From contig DASSNE010000050.1 in assembly GCA_035688265.1 (NCBI GenBank), forward strand, positions 1 to 5,333: a stretch of 5,333 nt of DNA, given 5' to 3'. The stretch comes from DASSBR01 sp035688265. GTDB lineage: Bacteria > Pseudomonadota > Gammaproteobacteria > Natronospirales > DASSBR01. The translations under genes were made by a program, and so were the position numbers. The notes under the pieces were generated by a model. That model was given only the letters and a program-made list of their open reading frames with translations, made no database searches and had not been told where the DNA came from. The first letter of the stretch is position 1; each line of letters opens with the position of its first letter. This document shows positions 1 through 4,642 of the stretch, one piece after another.

Positions 1-208
1 CGTCGAGACCCTCCGCATCGCGACCGGTGACGATCGCAAGCTGGGCGTCGTTTTCGATTTGGTACGAAGTATCGACCAGCTTGCCATCGACCTTGCCGGC
101 CAGCGCCGCCTTGGCGAGGCCTGGACCGATGTCGGCCGCGACCTCCGCGACGGTCACCGGATGATCATATTTCCGCTGGGAATTATCGGGGAGAGTGATT
201 GAAATCAT
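1..208 (-). CDS. thrS: Threonine--tRNA ligase, N-terminal fragment (TGS domain)
   Basis: This is the first 69 codons of threonyl-tRNA synthetase, cut by the left window edge. The enzyme charges tRNA-Thr with threonine in the cytoplasm. The protein begins MISITLPDNSQRKYDHPV, continues through DIGPGLAKAALAGKVDGKLVD and IENDAQL, and ends near GRDAEGLD. This follows the N-terminal TGS (ubiquitin-like) domain of E. coli ThrRS, as I remember it, almost residue for residue. The editing and catalytic domains lie outside the window. The ATG at 208-206 is chosen because the homology starts exactly there. A weak Shine-Dalgarno, GTGAG, lies at 218-214, five bases upstream. The gene runs in the same direction as tRNA-Val, 58 nt further upstream. 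In related bacteria thrS commonly heads a thrS-infC-rpmI-rplT group, which would continue beyond position 1. The family call is very secure; only the rest of the gene is unseen. Confidence 0.97.
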   Translation of the reverse strand, partial: MISITLPDNSQRKYDHPVTVAEVAADIGPGLAKAALAGKVDGKLVDTSYQIENDAQLAIVTGRDAEGLD

Positions 209-266
209 CTTTACTCACAGTGGCGATCTATACGAGGGACCGCATGTCTTCGCATTTCAGGAAAAT
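209..266 (-). promoter_or_regulatory. Short thrS leader / tRNA-Val to thrS spacer, with weak -10 candidate
   Basis: This 58-nt spacer separates the CCA end of tRNA-Val from the thrS start codon, all on the minus strand. A TATAGA hexamer (232-227 read on the minus strand) could be a -10 box. At spacings of 16-18 nt I find no -35 better than about three matches, so an independent thrS promoter is only possible. The alternative is read-through from the tRNA-Val promoter with processing at the tRNA 3' end. The spacer holds no GC-rich hairpin followed by T's. It is also too short for the long tRNA-mimicking thrS operator known in E. coli. A 4-bp inverted repeat (TTTC/GAAA, 255-264) is too short to mean much. 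Confidence 0.25.
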
Positions 267-343
267 TGGTAGGCGCGATTGGACTCGAACCAACGACCCC
301 CACCATGTCAAGGTGGTGCTCTAACCAGCTGAGCTACGCGCCT
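267..343 (-). tRNA. tRNA-Val (anticodon GAC)
   Basis: The minus strand folds into a complete cloverleaf of 77 nt including an encoded CCA. The acceptor stem AGGCGCG (343-337) pairs with CGCGCCT (277-271), giving an A1:U72 first pair. T8 and A9 follow, then the D stem GCTC/GAGC around AGCTGGTTA. The anticodon stem CCACC/GGTGG encloses the loop TTGACAT (311-305), whose anticodon GAC (309-307) reads the valine codon GUC (and GUU). The T arm contains GTTGG-TTCGAGT-CCAAT, in which the outermost pair is G:U. The discriminator base is A73 (270) and the CCA occupies 269-267. The D-arm and anticodon-arm sequences resemble E. coli tRNA-Val(GAC). The gene lies directly upstream of thrS and has its own candidate promoter at 356-384. 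Confidence 0.97.
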
Positions 344-355
344 GAAAGGCAGGGA

Positions 356-384
356 AAGATACCTTAACGCGGCGCGGGCTGCAA
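356..384 (-). promoter_or_regulatory. Candidate sigma70 promoter for tRNA-Val
   Basis: Read on the minus strand, TTGCAG (384-379) stands as a -35 box and TATCTT (361-356) as a -10 box, with exactly 17 nt between them. Transcription would begin near position 349-350, about six bases before the mature tRNA 5' end at 343. The stretch after the -10 is C-rich, a discriminator type often seen at stable-RNA promoters under growth-rate or stringent control. The -35 matches the consensus only in its first three bases, so this is a spacing-supported inference. The -35 overlaps the base of the hairpin at 374-414. Confidence 0.5.
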
Positions 385-414
385 GCCGTTCGGGCGGGCG
401 GCTTCCGTCCCCGC
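374..414 (+). repeat. Imperfect inverted repeat in the divergent intergenic region
   Basis: An outer 5-bp stem pairs GCGGG (374-378) with CCCGC (410-414). After an internal loop (379-382 against 405-409), an inner 9-bp stem pairs AAGCCGTTC (383-391) with GGGCGGCTT (396-404), using two G:U pairs, around the 4-base loop GGGC. The inner stem is best in the plus-strand RNA; in the minus-strand RNA the two G:U pairs become C:A mismatches and six strong pairs remain. There is no T tract, so it is not a classical terminator. It overlaps the candidate tRNA -35 box and ends just upstream of the plus-strand TTGACA. It could be an operator or simply a chance GC-rich hairpin. Confidence 0.35.
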
Positions 415-421
415 AAATGTC

Positions 422-450
422 TTGACAGATTCAAAGCCAGGGCCGACGAT
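422..450 (+). promoter_or_regulatory. Candidate promoter of the STAND ATPase gene (perfect -35)
   Basis: TTGACA at 422-427 is a perfect sigma70 -35 hexamer. Seventeen bases downstream lies GACGAT (445-450), a poor -10 with three of six matches (A2, A5, T6). The start of transcription would fall near 457. That would leave a seven-base leader to the ATG at 464, or about 25 bases to the ATG at 482. The same TTG could be read as an in-frame start codon, but it has no ribosome binding site upstream. The weak -10 keeps confidence low; an activator could compensate. Confidence 0.35.
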
Positions 451-463
451 TCCGGAATCACAA

Positions 464-2557
464 ATGGCTGCGAGGCTACGGATGGCCCGCCTTGCTTCGA
501 TCTTGAGCAGCAACCGTCGGCGCCTGTTCGTCGGCCGCAAACGCGAACTGGCGCAGGCACAAGCCCTGCTCCAGCCGAACGCGCCCTTGAGATTGCTCTT
601 CATTGCCGCCCCGGGCGGCGCCGGCAAATCGACTTTGCTGGCGGAAATCGGCGCGCGTGCGTTGGACGCGGGCCTGGGCGTCGCCCATATCGACGCCCGT
701 CACCATGAACCTTCCCCCGCCGTCGCACGGTCAGCCATCGAAGCCGAACTGCGAACGCAAAAAAACCGCGCCCTGCTATGCGTCGATACCTTCGAAAGCT
801 GGGCGGCACTGGAAGGCTGGTTTCAGCATGAGCTGTTGCCGGCCCTCGACCGCGATATTCGAATCGTGCTGGCCGGCCGGCGCAAACCGGCGGCCGAATG
901 GCGCGCCGATCCGTCCTGGGCGGATATCATGCGGGTGCTTGAGTTACCGAACTTCACCGTAGCCGAGGCGCGTGAATGCCTGCGGCGACGTGGAATCAAA
1001 CGCGGCATCGCAGCCGTCATCCATTATGCTCACGGCAATCCGCTGGCGTTGTCACTGGCTGCCGAGCTCTGCGCCGCCCGCCGCGCCGCGGTGCTGGCAG
1101 CGCAGCCGGGCCATGACCTGCTGCGCGAACTGGCCGGAATACTGGTGCGCGTTGCGGTGAGCGATGAGCAGGCGCAGGCGCTGCACGCCGCCGCAATCGC
1201 CCGCAATCTCGATCGGCCGCTGCTGAAGGCCATGTTGCCGGCGACCGATACCAATTCACTGTACGACTGGCTGAACGGCCTCAGCTTCATGAGCGCAGGG
1301 CCGCACGGCCTGTTTCCGCACGACCTGGTTCGCGCAGCAGTACGCGAGGACCTGTCGACTCGCGAACCGGAACGGCACGAGCAGTTGCACCGTCGGCTTG
1401 AAGAGCGGTTGAGCCAGCAAATGCGGCACGGCGCCCGCGCGACCTACGAGGCGGTTCAGGACATCCTGTTCCTGTCCCAGGACAGCGCGCGCGGCGCCAA
1501 CATTCACCAGATCGATCCCAACCGGCCCGTCTATATCGACTCGCCCGGCAAGAATGACCCGGCGGCCGTCGCGGCGCTCATCGAGCGCTGGCAGGGCGCG
1601 GAGCAGCGCCGCCTGTTTCAATACTGGCACGCCCGCCAGCCCGAGGGCCTGCAGATCATCCGCGACCAGCGCCAGGGGCTGGCGGGATTTCTGTTCAGCC
1701 TCGCACTCGAACGCGTGTCGGCGCAGGCGGCGCGGCGCGATTCGATCGTCGTCGAGGTGCGCCGCGAGCTGCAGCGGCGGGGTCACATCGCCGATCGTCC
1801 CGCCGGCCTTTGCCGATTCTGGCTCGATCGCCGCCGGCACCTGGCAGTATCGGCCGTCCAATCGGCGGTCTGGGCCGCCTCGATCGCTGCCGATCTCGCC
1901 ATCCCCGGGCTGCAGTTCTTCGCCGGAATCATGGCCGACGATCAGGGCCGAATCCATGCCCGGGTCGCCGGTCATGAGCGGCTGCCGCAAACCGCGCATC
2001 GGCTTGGGGGCGTAGCCGTTGCCATCTACTTGCACGACTTTCGCGACGAAAGCGTCCCCGACTGGGTCATGCGCGTCAGCCGGGAACTTCGCGGCGCCGC
2101 CGTTTCCGGTGCGGCGCAGCTGCAACTGGACCGCTGCCAGTTTCGCGACGCCGTCAAGCAGGTGCTGAGGCATTACACCAACGCGAGCCGCCTCGGCGAC
2201 AATCCGCTGCTTCGGACCTCGCTGATCGAGGCGGCAGTCCCCGCCGGCGCCGACATCAGCGTGCGGGTTCACGCGCTGCGCGCGTTGCTGTGGCAGGCCA
2301 GCAGCGAACTCGAGCGCGTGCCCAAAACACGCCGTTATCACAAGGTGCTGCTGCACAGTTATTTCCGCCCGGCCGTCGATCGGTTGGCTGCGGCCGACGC
2401 GGCACACCTGGCGCCGAGCACTTATTACCGCTACCTCGCTACCGCCATCGACATGGTCAGCGAACGTCTGTGGTGCCGGCTTCAGGGCGTGGAGCCGCCG
2501 GACCCGTTATCCACGCCCGGCCGGAAACAGGTCGGGGAGTCCGCGCAGATATTGTGA
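464..2557 (+). CDS. STAND-type P-loop ATPase with GNAT-like middle region and C-terminal HTH-like region
   Basis: This is a 697-residue predicted cytoplasmic signalling or regulatory ATPase with no signal peptide or obvious membrane segment. Positions below count from the ATG at 464. An FVGRKREL entry motif (22-29) precedes Walker A APGGAGKS (49-56), where the first Gly of the motif is Ala. Walker B is LLCVDTFE (104-111, Asp108, Glu111) and a sensor-like strand is RIVLAGRR (133-140). GNPLAL (191-196) is the GxP-type motif of STAND ATPases. A winged-helix-like stretch contains GPHGLFPHDLVR (279-290). Residues about 355-530, with ERW-GAE, FLFSLALE, FWLDRR and YLHDFRD, resemble the GNAT-like segment of ATPases often labelled AAA or LuxR-type. 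The C-terminus (about 630-670) has YFRP, STYYRYL and SERLW, matching the STYRRHL-LW HTH-like tail I remember from that family. Start choice: ATG 464 has GGAA at 454-457. ATG 482 has the better GAGG at 472-475 and is a real alternative; TTG 422 has no binding site. Family assignment is from recall; target and ligand are unknown. Confidence 0.85.
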   Translation: MAARLRMARLASILSSNRRRLFVGRKRELAQAQALLQPNAPLRLLFIAAPGGAGKSTLLAEIGARALDAGLGVAHIDARHHEPSPAVARSAIEAELRTQKNRALLCVDTFESWAALEGWFQHELLPALDRDIRIVLAGRRKPAAEWRADPSWADIMRVLELPNFTVAEARECLRRRGIKRGIAAVIHYAHGNPLALSLAAELCAARRAAVLAAQPGHDLLRELAGILVRVAVSDEQAQALHAAAIARNLDRPLLKAMLPATDTNSLYDWLNGLSFMSAGPHGLFPHDLVRAAVREDLSTREPERHEQLHRRLEERLSQQMRHGARATYEAVQDILFLSQDSARGANIHQIDPNRPVYIDSPGKNDPAAVAALIERWQGAEQRRLFQYWHARQPEGLQIIRDQRQGLAGFLFSLALERVSAQAARRDSIVVEVRRELQRRGHIADRPAGLCRFWLDRRRHLAVSAVQSAVWAASIAADLAIPGLQFFAGIMADDQGRIHARVAGHERLPQTAHRLGGVAVAIYLHDFRDESVPDWVMRVSRELRGAAVSGAAQLQLDRCQFRDAVKQVLRHYTNASRLGDNPLLRTSLIEAAVPAGADISVRVHALRALLWQASSELERVPKTRRYHKVLLHSYFRPAVDRLAAADAAHLAPSTYYRYLATAIDMVSERLWCRLQGVEPPDPLSTPGRKQVGESAQIL
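472..475 (+). promoter_or_regulatory. Possible ribosome binding site favouring the internal start at 482
   Basis: GAGG lies six bases before an in-frame ATG at 482. It is a better Shine-Dalgarno than the GGAA (454-457) before ATG 464. It would also lie inside the transcript if the TTGACA promoter at 422 is real, whereas GGAA would sit at or before the transcription start. Starting here shortens the ATPase by six residues to 691 and loses no motif. Confidence 0.35.
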
Positions 2558-2650
2558 GAGTAAATCGGTATGGAATCCGGAAGTCGTCACCGCCTACTTT
2601 TCGCCATCGGGCGCATCGGGCGGCCGCCAGATTGACCTGGAGAAATCACG
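2558..2650 (+). other. Intergenic spacer with tandem 9-bp repeat and 10-bp palindrome
   Basis: This 93-nt gap separates the ATPase stop codon from the small exported protein gene. It holds two head-to-tail copies of CATCGGGCG (2605-2613 and 2614-2622). The second runs into the perfect palindrome GGCGGCCGCC (2619-2628), which ends 10 nt before the ribosome binding site GGAGA (2639-2643). I find no -35/-10 pair with good spacing; TTGACC at 2632-2637 is too close to the start codon to act as a -35. No terminator-like hairpin with a T run is present, so read-through from the ATPase gene is possible. Confidence 0.4.
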
Positions 2651-3199
2651 ATGAACATTCGATGGATTCCTGTTCTTGCCGGCGCGGTTGCAGTTGCGGC
2701 CGTGCTGTGGACGCCGGGCGCGGCGGCATCGGCCCATGCGCATCATAATGCGACCGGATTAATCGCGGCGGCTCACGACGCGACCGGTCAGTACCGGAAC
2801 CTGGCGGAGGCCGAGGCGGACGGCTATGCCCTTTTACTCGGCTGCGTCACTGGGCCGGACCACGGCGCGATGGGCGTCCACTACGTCAACCAAGGCCTGG
2901 TCGGCGACGGCGTGCTCGATGCTCAGCACCCGGAGGCGCTTGTGTATGAGCCGACTGGCAACGGCGGACTGCGTCTGGTCGCGGTGGAATACGTCACCAT
3001 CGCGTCGGTCTGGGATGCCGCCCATCCAGAGTCGACGCCGGTGCTGATGGGACAGTTGTTCGACTACGTCGGGGCACCGAACCGCTTCGGGCTGCCGGCA
3101 TTTTATGCGCTGCACGTCTGGGCATGGGCGCATAACCCGCTGGGCGCTTTCACGATGTGGAATCCTCACGTGTCGTGCAACAAATACACGGCATCATAG
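2651..3199 (+). CDS. Small exported protein of unknown function with conserved-looking His/Cys/Trp motifs
   Basis: This gene encodes 182 residues. The N-terminus has a short charged head (MNIRW), a hydrophobic core through about residue 20, and an AxA cleavage site, most likely ASA|H after residue 28. It should therefore be a Sec-exported protein of roughly 154 residues, soluble in the periplasm or outside the cell. The mature chain opens with a His-rich patch (H29, H31, H32). Further motifs are LLGCVTGPDHGAMGVHYVN (62-80: C65, H71, H77), PEALVYEP (94-101), NRFGLPAFYALHVWAWAHNP (144-163: H155, H161) and WNPHVSC (170-176). Only two cysteines, C65 and C176, exist in the mature chain, so a disulfide is plausible, and the histidines could bind a metal. 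I recall similar unannotated secreted proteins in other bacteria but know no function. The ribosome binding site GGAGA (2639-2643) lies seven bases before the ATG, fixing the start. The cytochrome gene follows after 34 nt, suggesting a shared transcript. Confidence 0.9.
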   Translation: MNIRWIPVLAGAVAVAAVLWTPGAAASAHAHHNATGLIAAAHDATGQYRNLAEAEADGYALLLGCVTGPDHGAMGVHYVNQGLVGDGVLDAQHPEALVYEPTGNGGLRLVAVEYVTIASVWDAAHPESTPVLMGQLFDYVGAPNRFGLPAFYALHVWAWAHNPLGAFTMWNPHVSCNKYTAS

Positions 3200-3221
3200 C
3201 TTTGGCGCCGCTTTAATGCCC

Positions 3222-3225
3222 GAGG
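3222..3225 (+). promoter_or_regulatory. Ribosome binding site that decides the cytochrome start
   Basis: GAGG lies eight bases before ATG 3234. It is downstream of the other in-frame ATG at 3216, which has no binding site of its own. Starting at 3234 also places the charged head MRTKTR at the very N-terminus of the signal peptide, as expected for Sec export. Confidence 0.7.
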
Positions 3226-3233
3226 CGCCAACC

Positions 3234-4634
3234 ATGAGGACGAAGACCCGGCTTGTTTTGATTGCAGGTGCGCTGCTGTGGGCGACGGCCTACGGCAGCG
3301 CCGTCGCGAAGACCGGTCACGGCGACGACCCGCTGACCACGCCGGATCCGAGCGGCTGGGTGCGAACGTTTACGCCGAACGGCAGCATTGATACGTCGAA
3401 CCCGTTCTTCCAGAGCCTCGGCACCAATGGCCGCAGCTGCGCGAGTTGTCACGTGCAGCGTGACGGCTGGACAATCAGCGCCGCGGACGTCCAGGCCCGG
3501 TTCGACGCCAGCGGCGGCCTCGACCCGATCTTCCACCCGAACGACGGCACGAATTCACCGCTCGCCGATGTGTCGACGGAGGCAGCCCGCCGCCAGGCGT
3601 CCAGCATGTTGCTCAAGTACGGCGACATCCGCGTCGGATTGCCGATACCGGATCACGCCGAGTTCGCCTTGAGCGCGGTCGACGACCCCTATCACTACGC
3701 GAGCGCGGCCGAGCTGTCGCTGTTCCGACGGCCACTGCCGGCCACCAACCTCGGCTTCCTCACCGCGGTGATGTGGGACGGCCGGGAAACCTCGGCCCCG
3801 TTCCAACCGCCGATGGATCCCGGCACGGCACACACCCAATTAATCGCCAGCCTGACGTCCCAGGCCCGCAACGCAACGCTCGGCCATGCGCAGGCGACGA
3901 ACCCGCCGAGCGCCGAACAGCTCGCCCGGATCGTCGCGTTCGAGACAGGCCTCACGACCGCCCAGGTGCGCGATCGAACTGCCGGACCGCTTAACGCGGA
4001 CGACGCGATCGGCGGGCCGGTTGTACTCGCCAACCAGCGCTTCTACGTGGGCATCAACGATCCGCTGGGAGCAGACCCGACCGGCACCGCTTTCAATTCC
4101 CGGGTGATCAGGCTGTTCGAAGCCTGGGCAAGCACCCGCGACCACAGCCGTCGCGGCCGGGCGCGCGCTGCCATTGCACGCGGCGAAGTCCTGTTCAACA
4201 CTTTGCCGCTGACCATCACCGGCGTCGCGGGTCTCAATGACACGCCGGGACAGGAAACGATTCAAGGGCACTGCACCACCTGTCACAACGACCCCAACGT
4301 CGGCGGCCACTCGGTCGGCGCGCCGCTCAACCTCGGCGTCAGCGACGCCAGCCGGCGCACGCCGGACTTCCCCTTGTACACCCTGACCAACATCTATACC
4401 GGCGAAACGGTCCAGACCACCGACCCCGGCCTGGCAATGGTGACCGGCAAGTGGAATGACATCGGTAAATTCAAGGGACCGATTCTGCGGGGACTCGCGG
4501 CGCGAGCGCCGTATTTTCACAACGGCTCGGCGGCAACGCTGGAGGACGTGATCGACTTTTACAACACCCGCTTCAACATCGGCATGACGGAACAGCAGAA
4601 ACACGATCTCGCCGCTTTCCTGGCGGCGCTCTGA
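3234..4634 (+). CDS. Exported di-haem cytochrome c, cytochrome c peroxidase/MauG superfamily
   Basis: This gene encodes 466 residues. A Sec signal peptide has the charged head MRTKTR, a hydrophobic core and probable cleavage AVA|K after residue 25. Two c-type haem sites are CASCH (69-73) and CTTCH (347-351), so haem would be attached in the periplasm. Between them are LSLFRRPLP (161-169) and VMWDGRE (179-185). The C-terminal block GPILRGLAARAPYFHNGSAATLEDVIDFYN (415-444, in pieces) is typical of di-haem peroxidases of the CcpA/MauG type. These proteins reduce H2O2 or oxidise a partner protein. Tyr443 falls about where classical CcpA has its distal Met, as in MauG-like members. The haem sites are about 278 residues apart, much wider than in compact CcpA, so a large insert lies between them. 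Other axial ligands cannot be assigned by eye. The gene is 34 nt after the small exported protein gene and converges on uvrB. The substrate is unknown, and peroxidase activity should not be assumed. Confidence 0.92.
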   Translation: MRTKTRLVLIAGALLWATAYGSAVAKTGHGDDPLTTPDPSGWVRTFTPNGSIDTSNPFFQSLGTNGRSCASCHVQRDGWTISAADVQARFDASGGLDPIFHPNDGTNSPLADVSTEAARRQASSMLLKYGDIRVGLPIPDHAEFALSAVDDPYHYASAAELSLFRRPLPATNLGFLTAVMWDGRETSAPFQPPMDPGTAHTQLIASLTSQARNATLGHAQATNPPSAEQLARIVAFETGLTTAQVRDRTAGPLNADDAIGGPVVLANQRFYVGINDPLGADPTGTAFNSRVIRLFEAWASTRDHSRRGRARAAIARGEVLFNTLPLTITGVAGLNDTPGQETIQGHCTTCHNDPNVGGHSVGAPLNLGVSDASRRTPDFPLYTLTNIYTGETVQTTDPGLAMVTGKWNDIGKFKGPILRGLAARAPYFHNGSAATLEDVIDFYNTRFNIGMTEQQKHDLAAFLAAL

Positions 4635-4642
4635 GCGCGGGT

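Noticed and set aside
1256..2407. Long open frame of 383 codons on the minus strand within the ATPase gene
   Set aside because: It lies fully antisense to a gene with clear ATPase motifs, shows no recognisable domain, and long antisense frames are expected in GC-rich coding DNA.
2632..2637. TTGACC as a -35 box for the exported protein gene
   Set aside because: It overlaps the approach to the ribosome binding site and is only 13 nt from the ATG, leaving no room for a -10 and a transcription start.
2290..2748. Plus-strand open frame of 152 codons bridging the ATPase end and the exported protein start
   Set aside because: It is a frame shadow of both neighbours, has no ribosome binding site, and its product has no signal or domain.
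3105..3233. Upstream extension of the cytochrome frame to an ATG at 3105
   Set aside because: It would overlap the small exported protein gene by 95 nt and bury the signal peptide behind 43 unrelated residues. ATG 3234 has a good ribosome binding site and an N-terminal signal sequence.
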